Shown: positions 47,698 to 59,953, counted from the first letter of the stretch. The stretch: 64,000 nt of DNA from Variovorax sp. ZS18.2.2 (GCF_024701975.1 NZ_JANLNM010000001.1:434001-498000); one strand, 5' to 3'. Numbers and translations are program-made. Notes: generated by a model not told the origin, from the sequence alone.

Positions 47698-48447
47698 ATG
47701 CAAGCCTTGTATGTCTATGTGATCGTCGGCGCCGTGCTGGCGGGATTCGTGCAGGGCCTGTCGGGCTTTGCGTTTGGGCTGGTCGCGATGTCGGTCTGGG
47801 CCTGGACGCTGGAGCCGCAACTGGCCGCGGTGCTGGCGCTGTTCGGTGCGTTGACGGGACAGGTCATCGCCGCCGTCACGGTGCGGCGCACTTTCGACAA
47901 GTCCTTGCTGTGGCCGTTCGTGCTCGGCGGCCTGGTCGGCGTGCCATTCGGTGTGTGGCTGCTGCCGCACCTCGATCTCGTGGTCTTCAAGGTGTGTCTG
48001 GGCACGCTGCTGGTGCTGTGGTGCCCGGCGATGCTGATGTCGCAGCACCTGCCGAAGATCACTTTCGGCGGCCGCGTGGCGGATGGCATCGTCGGCACCA
48101 TCGGCGGCGCGATGGCGGGCATCGGCGGCTTCTCCGGCACGATCCCCACGCTCTGGTGCACATTGCGCGGCTTTCAGCGCGACACGCAACGCGCGGTGAT
48201 CCAGAACTTCAATCTTTCGATGCTGCTGGTGGCGTTTGCGATTCACCTGTTCAGCGGGAGCGTCGTGACTTCGATGGTGCCGCTGTTGGGGCTCGTGGCG
48301 CTGGCCGTCGCGGTGCCGGTGCTGCTGGGAGCGCGGCTTTATATCGGCATCAGCGAGACGGCGTTTCGCAAGCTCGTGTTGAGCCTGCTCACCGCGTCGG
48401 GCATCGCGATGCTGGCGTCGGCGGTGCCGGCGTTGCTGCAGCGCTGA
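47698..48447 (+). CDS. TSUP family membrane transporter (TauE/SafE)
   Basis: A 249-residue protein with about eight helices and the TSUP repeat: [22 protein letters not shown] in the first half and [28 protein letters not shown] in the second. Members export sulfite, sulfoacetate or similar anions. No sulfur genes are adjacent, so the substrate is open. Its 3' end faces the AEC gene with one base between them. Confidence 0.9.
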   Translation: MQALYVYVIVGAVLAGFVQGLSGFAFGLVAMSVWAWTLEPQLAAVLALFGALTGQVIAAVTVRRTFDKSLLWPFVLGGLVGVPFGVWLLPHLDLVVFKVCLGTLLVLWCPAMLMSQHLPKITFGGRVADGIVGTIGGAMAGIGGFSGTIPTLWCTLRGFQRDTQRAVIQNFNLSMLLVAFAIHLFSGSVVTSMVPLLGLVALAVAVPVLLGARLYIGISETAFRKLVLSLLTASGIAMLASAVPALLQR

Positions 48448-48448
48448 G

Positions 48449-49375
48449 CTATCGCGGCAACGCCAGCGCGAACGGCAGGCTCACCACCCCCAGCACCGTC
48501 GACAGCGTCACCAGCCCCGCCACATACGGCCCGTTGTAGCCCATGCGCGCCGCGAGCACATAGGCGCTCGAGGCGGTGGGCACCGCCGAGAACGCCATCA
48601 GCACCGACGCCTGCATGCCATCGAGCCGCAGCGCCAGCGCCAGCCCCCACGCCACCAGTGGAAGGATCAGGTGCCGTATCGCCAGCACAGACACCGCGAG
48701 CACCTTGCCCCGCCCCAGCGTCGCGAACTGCATCCCCGCGCCCGCGGCCAGCAGTCCCAACGCAAGCGAGGCCGCGCCGATGCGCGTGAGCGTCGGCGTG
48801 AGCCAGTTCGGCACCGTGAGGCCCAGCACATTCGCCAGCAGCCCGGCCACCGTGGCCACGATCAGCGGGTTGCGCACCAACTGCCGCACGAAGCCGGTCT
48901 GCGCATGCCGCGTCATCGGCCACACGGCCGCGATGTTGAACATCGGCACGCACACGCCGATCAGCACCGCGATGAGCAGCAAGCCCTCGGGGCCCGCGAG
49001 CCGGTCGGCCAGCGCGAGGCAGATGAAGGAGTTGAAGCGGAACGCGACCTGCGCGCTCGCGGCATGGTCGCGCCGGTCGATGTGCGGGCCGATGCCCGGC
49101 ACGAAGGGCAGGGCGTAGGCCAGCGCGATGCCGCACAGGCCGATGCCGACGCCCGCGGTCAGCAGGCTCGAGGTGGCACCAAAATCGAGCGGGCTGCGCA
49201 CGATCGAATGGAACAGCAGCACCGGAAAGAGGAAGTAGTAGACGAGGCTCTCGACCTGGTCCCACACGCGGCGGTCGAGCGCGGTGTAGCGGCACAGGAG
49301 CCAGCCGATGGCGATGAGGGAGAAGTCGGGGAAGAGCAGCTGCGCGTAGTTCACCGTTTCGAGCATAAACCGCAT
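48449..49375 (-). CDS. AEC family transporter
   Basis: A 308-residue membrane protein with about ten helices in the auxin-efflux-carrier (AEC) fold: [18 protein letters not shown] at the start, [23 protein letters not shown], and the C-terminal [22 protein letters not shown]. Bacterial members such as MdcF and MleP carry malonate or malate. Start codons at 49375 and 49366 are both plausible. Divergent from a Bug protein gene. Confidence 0.9.
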   Translation of the reverse strand: MRFMLETVNYAQLLFPDFSLIAIGWLLCRYTALDRRVWDQVESLVYYFLFPVLLFHSIVRSPLDFGATSSLLTAGVGIGLCGIALAYALPFVPGIGPHIDRRDHAASAQVAFRFNSFICLALADRLAGPEGLLLIAVLIGVCVPMFNIAAVWPMTRHAQTGFVRQLVRNPLIVATVAGLLANVLGLTVPNWLTPTLTRIGAASLALGLLAAGAGMQFATLGRGKVLAVSVLAIRHLILPLVAWGLALALRLDGMQASVLMAFSAVPTASSAYVLAARMGYNGPYVAGLVTLSTVLGVVSLPFALALPR

Positions 49376-49483
49376 GGACCATGGGTAATCCAGAGCATGG
49401 GGAGGCGTGTCGAACCGCTAGCATCCGTGCTTCGCTTTTTCGACATCCGTCAGTCAAAGTCAGTCAATTCAAGGAGTTATTCG

Positions 49484-50458
49484 ATGCAACGTCGTCAATG
49501 GAGCGCCCTGATGGGGGCAGTCGCCCTGGCCGCAGTCGCGGGCCAGAGCTTTGCACAGGGCTATCCCAACAAGCCGGTCGAACTGAGCGTGCCGTTCGCA
49601 CCCGGCGGCACGACGGACATCGTGGCGCGCGTGATCTCCGATCCGCTGGGCAAGATCCTGGGCCAGCCTGTGGTGGTGATCAACCGCGCCGGTGGCGGCG
49701 GCATCGTCGGCGCGGCCGAAACCGCACGCGCCACGCCCGATGGCTACAAGCTCGGCGTGGCCACCGTGTCGAGCACGGCCGCCAACCCGGCCATCAACCC
49801 CAAGGTGCCGTACGACCCGATCAACGACTTCACGCCGATCACCAACATCGCGGCCACGCCGAACATCATTGCGGTGAACCCGAGCTTCCCGGCGAAGAAC
49901 TACGCCGAGTTCGTCGCCGAGCTGAAGAAGAACCCAGGCAAGTATTCGTACGCCTCGTCGGGCACGGGCGGCATCGGCCACCTGCTGATGGAGCTCTACA
50001 AGAGCCTCACCGGCACCTTCGTCACGCACATCCCGTACCGCGGCGCGGGCCCGGCACTGAACGACGTGGTGGCCGGCCAGGTGCCGATCATGTTCGACAA
50101 CATCCCCTCGGCCATGCCTTTCATCACCAGCGGCCGGCTGATCCCGATCGTGGTGTCGGCGCCCCAGCGCCTGGCTGCGCTGCCGAACGTGCCGACCTTC
50201 AAGGAAGTCGGTCTCGAGCCGGTGAACCGCATGGCCTACTACGGCATCCTCGGCCCCAAGGGCTTGCCGAAGGACGTGGTCGACAAAGTCGCCGCCGGCG
50301 TGAAGAAGGCGGTCGAAGATCCGGCCGTGAAGAAGCGCATCGAAGACACCGGCTCGCTGATCGTGGCCAATTCGCCCGAGCAGTTCGCAGCGCAGATCAA
50401 GGCCGAGTACGAGGTCTACAAGCAGGTCGTGAAGAAGCAGAACCTGAAGCTGGACTGA
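49484..50458 (+). CDS. Bug family periplasmic binding protein
   Basis: A 324-residue TctC-type binding protein. The signal peptide ends near SFAQG; the mature protein has [37 protein letters not shown], and [13 protein letters not shown] with [11 protein letters not shown]. An AAGGAG site precedes the ATG. It has its own terminator and no transport partner nearby. Confidence 0.92.
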   Translation: MQRRQWSALMGAVALAAVAGQSFAQGYPNKPVELSVPFAPGGTTDIVARVISDPLGKILGQPVVVINRAGGGGIVGAAETARATPDGYKLGVATVSSTAANPAINPKVPYDPINDFTPITNIAATPNIIAVNPSFPAKNYAEFVAELKKNPGKYSYASSGTGGIGHLLMELYKSLTGTFVTHIPYRGAGPALNDVVAGQVPIMFDNIPSAMPFITSGRLIPIVVSAPQRLAALPNVPTFKEVGLEPVNRMAYYGILGPKGLPKDVVDKVAAGVKKAVEDPAVKKRIEDTGSLIVANSPEQFAAQIKAEYEVYKQVVKKQNLKLD

Positions 50459-50474
50459 TCCGCTTCTGCCTCGC

Positions 50475-50510
50475 AAAAGCCGCCCCGCATTCAGGGCGGC
50501 TTTTTCTTTT
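50475..50510 (+). terminator. Terminator of the Bug gene
   Basis: A perfect 10-bp stem AAAGCCGCCC/GGGCGGCTTT with an 8-base loop is followed by a T-rich run. It ends just before the XerD-like gene. Confidence 0.88.
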
Positions 50511-50525
50511 GTTATCTTGCACCGC

Positions 50526-51437
50526 ATGACCGAGGCCGCCGCAGCACCCACTCCCGAAATCGACGAGTTCGTCGATGCCCTCTGGCTCGAGGATGGTCTC
50601 TCCAAGAACACGCTGGCCGCGTACCGCCGGGACCTTGCGTTGTTTTCACAGTGGCTCGGCAAGCAGCGCAGCGGCGTCGCGCTGAATACCGCGCAGGAGT
50701 CCGACGTGCAGGCCTACATGGGCGTGCGCCTCTCGACCAAGGGCAAGGCCACCTCGGCCAACCGGCGGCTCACCGTGTTCAAGCGCTACTACCGCTGGGC
50801 GCTGCGCGAGCGCCGCATCACGGCGGACCCGACGATCCGCCTTGCACCCGCACGGCAGATGCCGCGTGCGATCAAGACGCTGTCGGAGAAACAGGTCGAC
50901 GACCTGCTGGCCGCACCCGATGTCGAATCGCCGCTCGGTCTGCGCGACCGCGCGATGCTCGAGGTGATGTATGCAAGCGGCCTGCGCGTGAGCGAATTGG
51001 TGGCGCTCAAGGTCATCGACATGAGCCTGAACGACGGCGTGCTGCGCGTGCTCGGCAAGGGCAACAAGGAGCGACTCGTGCCCTTCGGCGGCGAGGCGCG
51101 GCGCTGGATCGAGCGCTACCTCGACGAGTCGCGCCCCGCGATCCTCGACGGCCAGCAGACGCCCGACCTCTTCGTGACCGCGCGCGGTGCGGGCATGACG
51201 CGCGTGATGTTCTGGATCATCGTGAAGAAGCAGGCTGCGGCCGCGGGCATCCATGTGCCGTTGTCGCCGCACACGTTGCGGCACGCCTTTGCGACGCACC
51301 TGCTGAACCACGGCGTGGACCTGCGCGCGGTGCAGCTGCTGCTGGGCCATGCCGACATCTCCACCACCACGATCTACACGCACGTGGCGCGCGAGCGCCT
51401 GAAGCAGCTGCACGCCGCGCACCATCCGCGCGGTTGA
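50526..51437 (+). CDS. xerD: Tyrosine recombinase, XerD-like
   Basis: A 303-residue site-specific recombinase. The N-terminal SAM-like domain has FVDALWLEDGLSKNTLAAYRRDLALFSQWL. The catalytic domain shows the arginine of ASGLRVSELVAL, the HTLRHAFATHLLNHG box, and LGHADISTTTIYTHV with the nucleophilic tyrosine. Length and motifs fit chromosomal XerD, which resolves dimers at dif with XerC, rather than a phage integrase. No attachment site or other mobile gene is near. Confidence 0.93.
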   Translation: MTEAAAAPTPEIDEFVDALWLEDGLSKNTLAAYRRDLALFSQWLGKQRSGVALNTAQESDVQAYMGVRLSTKGKATSANRRLTVFKRYYRWALRERRITADPTIRLAPARQMPRAIKTLSEKQVDDLLAAPDVESPLGLRDRAMLEVMYASGLRVSELVALKVIDMSLNDGVLRVLGKGNKERLVPFGGEARRWIERYLDESRPAILDGQQTPDLFVTARGAGMTRVMFWIIVKKQAAAAGIHVPLSPHTLRHAFATHLLNHGVDLRAVQLLLGHADISTTTIYTHVARERLKQLHAAHHPRG

Positions 51438-51449
51438 ACTTGCAGTCGC

Positions 51450-52334
51450 TCAGGCTTTGCGCTTGCGCGCCTCGATGGCCGGCACCAGCGTGTCGAAGAA
51501 GGCGCTGACCATGCGCATCTCGCGCCGCTCGGCGAGGCACAGCACATGCGCGTACGTGAAGATTTCTGTGTCGCTGAAGCCGACCATGCGGAGATCTGGG
51601 CTCGGCACGAATTCCACGCTCGACACCGCCGCGATGCCCAGGCCTTGCGCCACGGCTTCGCGGATCACCTCGCGGCTGCTGATCTCCATCACCACATCGA
51701 CCTCGACCTTCGCCTTGGCGAGCGCGAGTTCGAGCGCCTTGCGCGTGGTCGATCCTTCTTCTCGCATGATGAGCCGTTCGCCCTGCAGCTCCGCGAGCCG
51801 GATGTTGCGCCGCCGCGCGAAGCGGTGCGTGGCCGGCACGAACATCACGACCGGGTGCTGGCTGAAGGGTACCGACAGAAACCGGTCATCTCGCACCATC
51901 TGCGCGAGCACGCCGACGTCGGCGCTGTAGTCGACGAGGCTGTCGAGCACGTCCTGCGAATTGCCGGTGCTCACCGTCACCTTCACGCCGGGGTAGCGCA
52001 GGCTGAAGTCGACCAGCATCTTGGTCACGTGGTACGGCCCCACGGCCGCCACGCGGAGGTGGCCGGTGCGCAGCGTGCCGGCATCGCCGAGCAGCGCGAC
52101 CGCATCGCCCTCGAGGCTGAAGATCTGCTGCGCGAGCTGCATCAGCTGCTCGCCGATTTCGGTGAGCTGCACGCGCCGGCCGCGCCGGTGGAAGAGCTCC
52201 ACCTGGTAGGCCTCTTCGAGAAACCGCACCTGCGTGGTGATGGTGGGCTGGCTCACATGCAGGTGTTCGGCGGCCTTGGTGAAGCTGCCTTCGCGGGCCA
52301 CGGCATAGAAGGAACGCAGCTGTGTGAGGCGCAT
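51450..52334 (-). CDS. LysR-type regulator of the phosphonate operon
   Basis: A 294-residue CysB/PhnR-type LTTR. The HTH is LRSFYAVAREGSFTKAAEHLHVSQPTITTQVRFLEEAYQ. It is divergent from phnD with a 204-base gap containing a palindromic operator, so it almost certainly controls the phn operon. The ligand may be a phosphonate such as phosphonoacetate. It is convergent with xerD (12-base gap). Confidence 0.93.
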   Translation of the reverse strand: MRLTQLRSFYAVAREGSFTKAAEHLHVSQPTITTQVRFLEEAYQVELFHRRGRRVQLTEIGEQLMQLAQQIFSLEGDAVALLGDAGTLRTGHLRVAAVGPYHVTKMLVDFSLRYPGVKVTVSTGNSQDVLDSLVDYSADVGVLAQMVRDDRFLSVPFSQHPVVMFVPATHRFARRRNIRLAELQGERLIMREEGSTTRKALELALAKAKVEVDVVMEISSREVIREAVAQGLGIAAVSSVEFVPSPDLRMVGFSDTEIFTYAHVLCLAERREMRMVSAFFDTLVPAIEARKRKA

Positions 52335-52348
52335 GGGGAAGACCCTTT

Positions 52349-52373
52349 GAATCTATAGATTCAGTATATAGAT
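52349..52373. promoter_or_regulatory. Operator region between lysR and phnD
   Basis: GAATCTATAGATTC (52349-52362) is a perfect 14-base palindrome, and ATCTATA/TATAGAT (52351-52357 and 52367-52373) forms a second overlapping inverted repeat with 9 bases between the arms. It lies 15-40 bases upstream of the lysR start and about 165 bases from phnD. An AT-rich second element follows at about 52378-52399. Confidence 0.65.
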
Positions 52374-52538
52374 CATCGAAAAAATTTGAATTTGTTCGAT
52401 ACCAGTCTCGGTGATTTACTCGCTCCCAAGACGACCCAGGCATCGACAGAAAAACGCCGGACGTCCCGAATCTTCCAGCCGCCGCGACCCTGGGCAGCAC
52501 CGGAAGAATTCATGCAATACAGACCATTGGAGACAACC

Positions 52539-53405
52539 ATGATGAAGCGCAGAAAGTTGCTGCTCGGCACCGCCGCCGTCACAGCGTCCGCCTTCGTGCC
52601 GATGGCACGGGCACAGCAGGTTCTCACTGTCGGGCTGATCCCATCCGAGGATTCGCGCGCCATGATCGCCAACAGCCAGGCCATGATGGACATGCTGTCC
52701 AAGGCCCTGGGATTCGCGGTCAAGCCCTTCGTGGCGGCCGACTACAACGGCGTGATCGAGGCGCTGCGTTCCAAGCGGCTCGACGTGGCGTATCTGGGCC
52801 CGTTCTCGTACGTGCTGGGCGCGACGGTCGCCGACATCGAGGCCTTCGCGGTCGCCGAAACCAAGAAGGCCGGGCGCACCTTCTATTACAGCCAGATCGT
52901 CACGCACAAGAACACCGGCATCAAGACGGTGAACGATCTCAAGGGCAAGACCTTCGCGTTCGTCGATCCGAGTTCCACGTCGGGCCACCTGTTCCCGAAG
53001 GCGGGGCTGATGAAGCTGGGCTTCAACACCGACAAGGACTTCGGCCGCGTGATCTTCTCGGGCTCGCACGACTCCAGCGCGATCGCGGTGCAGAACAGGA
53101 AGGTGGACGCCGCGGCCATTGCCGACCGCATCCTCGATGCAGCCGTCGCCAAGGGGCTCGTCAAGCGCGAAGACCTCGTCGAGGTGTGGAAGTCGGACCC
53201 GATTCCCGAGTCGCCCACCGTCTGGCGCAAGGACCTGCCCGCCGATCTGAAGGCGCGCGTGCAGGCCGCCTTCCTGCAGGTGAAGGACATCCCCTGGTCC
53301 GACCAGGGCGAGCTCAACGGTTTCCACCCGACCAACGACGCGGCCTACAACATCATCCGCGACACGGCCAAGGTGCTGAACCTCGACCTGAGGAAGATGA
53401 AATGA
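52539..53405 (+). CDS. phnD: Phosphonate ABC transporter, periplasmic binding protein
   Basis: A 288-residue PhnD-family protein. The signal peptide starts MKRRKLLLGTAAVTASA and cleaves near ARAQ. The mature domain includes LTVGLIPSEDSRAMI, LDVAYLGPFSYVLG and FVDPSSTSGHLFPKAGL, which are PhnD hallmarks. It binds phosphonates in the periplasm. The start at 52539 follows a GGAG site; a longer in-frame ORF upstream is not used. Its stop overlaps phnC by 4 bases. Confidence 0.93.
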   Translation: MMKRRKLLLGTAAVTASAFVPMARAQQVLTVGLIPSEDSRAMIANSQAMMDMLSKALGFAVKPFVAADYNGVIEALRSKRLDVAYLGPFSYVLGATVADIEAFAVAETKKAGRTFYYSQIVTHKNTGIKTVNDLKGKTFAFVDPSSTSGHLFPKAGLMKLGFNTDKDFGRVIFSGSHDSSAIAVQNRKVDAAAIADRILDAAVAKGLVKREDLVEVWKSDPIPESPTVWRKDLPADLKARVQAAFLQVKDIPWSDQGELNGFHPTNDAAYNIIRDTAKVLNLDLRKMK

Positions 53406-54231
53406 TCGAGATCCGCGGCCTGTGCAAGCGCTACGGCGACTTCACCGCGCTCCACCGCGTCGACCTCACGGTCGCCAAGGGCGAGTTCGTCGTCATCCTC
53501 GGCGCGTCGGGTGCGGGCAAGTCCACCTTGCTTCGCTGCATCAACCACCTGGCCGAGCCGAGCGAGGGCGAGATTCACGTCGATGGCGAGCGTTCGCGCG
53601 GTGACCGCGCCGGGCTGCGCAAGGTGCGCCGCGATGTGGCGATGATCTTCCAGCACTACAACGTGGTGCCGCGCCTGTCGGTTCTGAAGAACGTGTTGAC
53701 CGGGCGGCTCGGCTCCATGCCGGCCATCGCCTCGTGGTTCCAGATTTTCCCCGCAAAGGACATCGCCATCGCCCGCGAGTGCCTGCGCCGCGTGGAGCTC
53801 GACCACAAGTCGGACCTTCGCACCGACACGCTCTCGGGCGGCCAGAAGCAGCGCGTGGGCATCGCCCGTGCGCTGGCGCAGCAGCCCAAGGTGATCCTGG
53901 CCGACGAGCCCGTCGCGAGCCTCGATCCGAAGACCTCGCGCAAGGTGCTCAACTATCTGAAGCAGGCCAGCAGCGAAGCGGGCATCACCGTCATCTGCAA
54001 CCTGCACCAGGTGGACTACGCGCGTGAATTCGCGCAGCGCGTGATCGGTGTCGCGGCCGGTCGCGTGGTGTTCGAAGGCCGGCCCGACGAGCTGACCGAA
54101 GAGGTGCTGCAGCGCATCTATCCGGGCGGTCTGGAAGACGGCCCGATCGAGACACCCGCACCCGTCGCGCCGCCCGCGGCCACGCTCGTGGCCCCCGCAC
54201 GCCCCGCCCAGCAACTCGCCCTGGAGCAATC

Positions 54232-54235
<4 letters not shown>
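53402..54235 (+). CDS. phnC: Phosphonate ABC transporter ATP-binding protein
   Basis: A 277-residue ABC ATPase. Walker A is GASGAGKST with K40, the signature is LSGGQKQRV, and Walker B is [36 protein letters not shown] is a PhnC feature. The C-terminus has an Ala/Pro-rich tail (about 240-277) beyond the core domain, not part of the family core. It overlaps phnD and phnE by 4 bases each (ATGA). Confidence 0.95.
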
Positions 54236-56312
<2,077 letters not shown>

Positions 56313-56322
56313 AGAGACATCC

Positions 56323-57426
56323 ATGAGCGCCAACTATCACAACCCCGTACAGAGCGTGTACGGGGCAGGGGCCCTGTCGTCCCTGCCGAAACTGCTCGAC
56401 GGCCGCCGCGCCGCGCTGGTGACCTTTCCGGAGGCCCGCGCCATCGGCCTGCTGGGCCGGCTGGAGTCGGTGTTGCAGGGCGCACTGGCCTGCACCATCG
56501 ACCAGACGCGGCCCAACCCCGACGTCGCCGAACTCGCTGGCCTCTACGAGTGGTTCTGGCGGGAGCACGCGGATGTGGAAGTGCTCATCGCGGTCGGCGG
56601 CGGCAGCGCCATCGACACCGCGAAGGCACTCATGGTCGCGAACGATGCGGCGAGCTTTTCCGATCTCGTGGCGGGCCTTGCCGGCGAGCGCCCCTTCGTG
56701 CCCACGCGCAGCAAGATGCTGATCGCCGTGCCCACCACCGCCGGCACCGGCAGCGAGGTCACGCCCTGGGCCACGGTGTGGGACCGCGAGCGCCAGAAGA
56801 AGTATTCGCTGCACCTGCCCGAGACCTGGCCGCGCTATGCGGTGGTCGACCCGGAGCTGATGCTGTCGCTGCCCGCGGCCGTCACGTTGCAGAGCGGGCT
56901 CGATGCGCTGTCGCATGCACTCGAAGCCATCTGGAATGTCAATGCGAACCCGCTGTCCGACACCTTCGCCGTCTCGGCCGTGCGCGACACGCTCGAGGTG
57001 CTGCCGCAGCTGATGGGCCAGCTCGACAACGTCGAACTGCGGGGGCGCATGGCGCTCGCGGCGTTGAAGGCCGGCATGGCGTTCTCCAACACCAAGACGG
57101 CGCTCGCGCACTCCATCTCCTACGAGATGACGCTGCGCTACGGTCTGCCGCACGGCATCGCCTGTTCGTTCCTGCTGCCGATGGTGCTGGAGCGCGCCAT
57201 CGGCCGGCGTGCCGACCGCGATGCGGTGCTGCGCGAAGCCCTTGGCATGCCGCTCGCAGAGGCGCCGCAACAACTGGCGGCCTTCATCGAATCGCTGGGC
57301 GTGAAGACGCGCTTCGCCGACTACGGCGTGGGCGACGACGAAGCCCGCGAGATGCTGCTGCACGCCCAGGGCGGTGCGCGCGGCAAGAACTTCATCGGCA
57401 ACGACCTCGCGGAGAACCAGGCATGA
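56323..57426 (+). CDS. Iron-containing alcohol dehydrogenase (phosphonate pathway)
   Basis: A 367-residue group III alcohol dehydrogenase. The NAD-binding part has VLIAVGGGSAIDTAKALMV, and PTTAGTGSEVTPWATVWD follows. The metal site includes SGLDALSHALEAIWN, LAHSISYEMTLRYGLPHGIACS. It resembles phosphonoacetaldehyde reductases (PhpC/FomC type). Within a catabolic operon it more likely runs in the oxidative direction, turning 2-hydroxyethylphosphonate into phosphonoacetaldehyde for PhnY. It lies 10 bases after phnA and overlaps phnY by 4 bases. Confidence 0.85.
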   Translation: MSANYHNPVQSVYGAGALSSLPKLLDGRRAALVTFPEARAIGLLGRLESVLQGALACTIDQTRPNPDVAELAGLYEWFWREHADVEVLIAVGGGSAIDTAKALMVANDAASFSDLVAGLAGERPFVPTRSKMLIAVPTTAGTGSEVTPWATVWDRERQKKYSLHLPETWPRYAVVDPELMLSLPAAVTLQSGLDALSHALEAIWNVNANPLSDTFAVSAVRDTLEVLPQLMGQLDNVELRGRMALAALKAGMAFSNTKTALAHSISYEMTLRYGLPHGIACSFLLPMVLERAIGRRADRDAVLREALGMPLAEAPQQLAAFIESLGVKTRFADYGVGDDEAREMLLHAQGGARGKNFIGNDLAENQA

Positions 57427-58883
57427 CCACCGTTTCGACACCCCACCGGGACAGCGCCGCCTTTCGCGCCGAGTCCCTGCGCATCGGCGGCGAGCGCGTG
57501 CGGCGGGAGCGCACGCTCGATGTGTTCAACCCCTACACCAACGAGCGCGTGGGCACCGTGCCGCTCGCTTCGGTGGACGATGTGCGCGAGGCCTTCCGCA
57601 TCGGCCATGCGTACCGCTCGACGCTCTCGCGCTACGAGCGCGCCAGCATCCTGCAGCGGGCCTGCGCGCTGCTGCGCGCGCGCGCCGACGAAGGGGCCGC
57701 GATCATCACGATGGAGTCGGGCTTGTGCCGCAAGGACGCGCTGTACGAGATCGGTCGCGTCGCCGATGTGCTGACCTTCGGCGCCACCGAGGCGTTGCGC
57801 GACGACGGGCAGGTGTTCTCGTGCGACCTCACGGCGCACGGCAAGAAGCGCAAGGTCATCACGCTGCGCGAGCCGCTGCTGGGTGTGATCACCGCGATCA
57901 CGCCGTTCAACCACCCGATGAACCAGGTCGCGCACAAGGTGGTGCCGAGCATCGCGACCAACAACCGCATGGTGCTCAAGCCCTCGGAAAAAGTGCCGCT
58001 CTCAGCCTTCTACCTGGCCGACATCCTCTACGAGGCGGGGCTGCCGCCGGAGATGTTCCAGGTGGTCACCGGCGACCCGCGCGAGATCGCCGACGAGCTG
58101 ATCACCAATGCGCAGGTGGATCTCGTCACCTTCACCGGCGGCGTGGCCATCGGCAAGTACATCGCCGCGAAGGCCGGCTACCGGCGCATCGTGCTGGAGC
58201 TGGGCGGCAACGATCCGCTGATCGTGATGGAGGACGCCGACCTCGATCGCGCCTCCGACCTCGCGGTGCAGGGCTCGTACAAGAACTCGGGACAGCGCTG
58301 CACGGCAGTGAAGCGCATGCTGGTGCACAAGGATGTGGCGAGCGAGTTCATCGAGCGCGTGGTCGAGAAGACGAAACGCTGGAAGCACGGCGACCCGGCG
58401 GATGCGAACAACGACATGGGCACGGTGATCGATGAAGCTGCCGCCCGCCGCTTCGAGTTGCTGGTGGACGAGGCGGTGGCGCAGGGCGCGCGGCTGCTCG
58501 TGGGCAACCGGCGCGAAGGCGCGCTGTACTCGCCGACCGTGCTCGACAACGTGCGCCCCGAGATGACGGTCGTGCGCGAAGAAACCTTCGGCCCCGTCTC
58601 ACCGATCATCCGCTTCGGCAGCATCGACGAGGCGATCGCGATCTCGAACGGCACGGCCTATGGCCTCTCGTCGGGCATCTGCACCGACCGCATGGACTAC
58701 GCGACCCGCTTCGCCAACGAACTGAAGGTGGGCACGGTGAACGTGTGGGAGGTGCCGGGCTATCGCATCGAGCTCACGCCCTTCGGCGGCATCAAGGACT
58801 CGGGGCTGGGCTACAAGGAAGGGGTGCAGGAGGCGATCAAGTCGTTCACCAACGGCAAGACCTTCACGATGCCCTGGGGGTAG
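57423..58883 (+). CDS. phnY: Phosphonoacetaldehyde dehydrogenase
   Basis: A 486-residue aldehyde dehydrogenase. The catalytic cysteine is C293 in NSGQRCTAVKR and the general base is E259 in LELGGNDP; VITAITPFNHPMNQVAHKV and TFTGGVAIGKYI are the cofactor-binding parts. It oxidises phosphonoacetaldehyde to phosphonoacetate, the substrate of PhnA encoded two genes upstream. The gene order phnA-ADH-phnY supports this call over a general ALDH. Its start overlaps the ADH stop. Confidence 0.9.
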   Translation: MTTVSTPHRDSAAFRAESLRIGGERVRRERTLDVFNPYTNERVGTVPLASVDDVREAFRIGHAYRSTLSRYERASILQRACALLRARADEGAAIITMESGLCRKDALYEIGRVADVLTFGATEALRDDGQVFSCDLTAHGKKRKVITLREPLLGVITAITPFNHPMNQVAHKVVPSIATNNRMVLKPSEKVPLSAFYLADILYEAGLPPEMFQVVTGDPREIADELITNAQVDLVTFTGGVAIGKYIAAKAGYRRIVLELGGNDPLIVMEDADLDRASDLAVQGSYKNSGQRCTAVKRMLVHKDVASEFIERVVEKTKRWKHGDPADANNDMGTVIDEAAARRFELLVDEAVAQGARLLVGNRREGALYSPTVLDNVRPEMTVVREETFGPVSPIIRFGSIDEAIAISNGTAYGLSSGICTDRMDYATRFANELKVGTVNVWEVPGYRIELTPFGGIKDSGLGYKEGVQEAIKSFTNGKTFTMPWG

Positions 58884-58930
58884 GCGGGGCCGGATGTTTC
58901 AAAATAGGCGATTGCCTTCGAGAGACATCC

Positions 58931-59902
58931 ATGAATTTCAACAAGAAACTGTGTGCCGGCCTCGCGCTGGCCGCCACGGCGGGACTGTCCGCCGCGCAGG
59001 CCCCGGCCGTCCCCAAGACCATCCGGCTCATCGTGGCGTACCCCGCAGGCGGCGTGAGCGACGTGGTCGCGCGTGCGCTCGGCGACAGGCTCGCCGCGCA
59101 GCTGGGCACCACGGTGATCGTCGACAACCGCGCCGGCGCGAGCGGCGCCATCGGCATGGATGCGGTGGCCAAGGCCGCGCCCGACGGCGCGACGCTCGGC
59201 TTCTCGGCCATCAGCCCGCTGGTGCTGAGCCCGCACCTGGGCAAGCTGCCATTCGATCCGTTGAAGGACATCGCGCCGGTCGCGAGCGTGATGTATTCGC
59301 CGGTGCTGCTGATCGCCACGCCGGCCAGCAAGGCCAAGGATTTCCGCGCGCTCGTCGCCGATGCCAAGGCGCAGCCTGGGTCGGTGCGCTGGGCCACGTC
59401 GGGGCCGGCGTCGCTCGGGCACATCGTGCTGGAGCAGGTGAGGGCGGCGACGGGCGTGGACATCACGCACGTGCCCTACAAGGGCGGCGGCCAGCAGCTC
59501 AACGATGCGCTGGGCGGGCAGTTCGAGATCCTGTCGACCAACGCGAGCCCGACGCTCACCTCGCACATCCAGTCGGGCAAGTTGCGTCCCCTGGCCGTGG
59601 GGGCGCCGGCACGGCTCGACAGCCTGCCGCAGGTTCCCACGCTGGGCGAGCTGGGCTACACCGCGGCGAACATCAAGTCACTGTTCGGTGTGTTCGCACC
59701 GGCCGCCACGCCGCCCGAACTGGTCGCCAGATACAACGCCGAGATCAACAAGGCCCTGGCCAGTCCCGAGTTGCGCGCCAAGCTCACGGCCACCGACAAC
59801 GTGCCGACCGGCGGCACAGCCGCAGCCTTCGCCAAGGAGATCGCCTCGGAGTTCGAGAGCAACGGGCGCATCGTGAAGGCCGCGAGCATCAAGGTGGATT
59901 GA
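58931..59902 (+). CDS. Bug family periplasmic binding protein after phnY
   Basis: A 323-residue TctC-type protein: signal peptide ending near SAAQA, then TIRLIVAYPAGGVSDVVARALGD, TTVIVDNRAGASGAIGMDAV, and LPQVPTLGELGYT. It begins 47 bases after phnY, near enough to be read from the phn promoter. No terminator is visible between them. It may bind a carboxylate linked to the pathway, but this is inference from position only. Confidence 0.9.
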   Translation: MNFNKKLCAGLALAATAGLSAAQAPAVPKTIRLIVAYPAGGVSDVVARALGDRLAAQLGTTVIVDNRAGASGAIGMDAVAKAAPDGATLGFSAISPLVLSPHLGKLPFDPLKDIAPVASVMYSPVLLIATPASKAKDFRALVADAKAQPGSVRWATSGPASLGHIVLEQVRAATGVDITHVPYKGGGQQLNDALGGQFEILSTNASPTLTSHIQSGKLRPLAVGAPARLDSLPQVPTLGELGYTAANIKSLFGVFAPAATPPELVARYNAEINKALASPELRAKLTATDNVPTGGTAAAFAKEIASEFESNGRIVKAASIKVD

Positions 59903-59918
59903 CGAATGACCCTTCGGC

Positions 59919-59953
59919 TTGTGCTTCGAATTTCCCTACCTTATAGTAGGTAG
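59919..59953 (+). promoter_or_regulatory. TetR gene promoter with operator
   Basis: TTGTGC (59919-59924), 17 bases, then a -10 TATAGT (59942-59947). The operator CTACC-N8-GGTAG (59936-59953) surrounds the -10 box and ends next to the ATG at 59954. The expected transcription start is at or beside the start codon, so the mRNA may be leaderless. The same operator sequence occurs at 60606-60623. Confidence 0.7.

Noticed and set aside
50526..51437. The tyrosine recombinase as a phage or genomic island integrase.
   Set aside because: Length and motifs fit XerD, there is no tRNA or attachment repeat nearby and the surrounding genes look like core genome.
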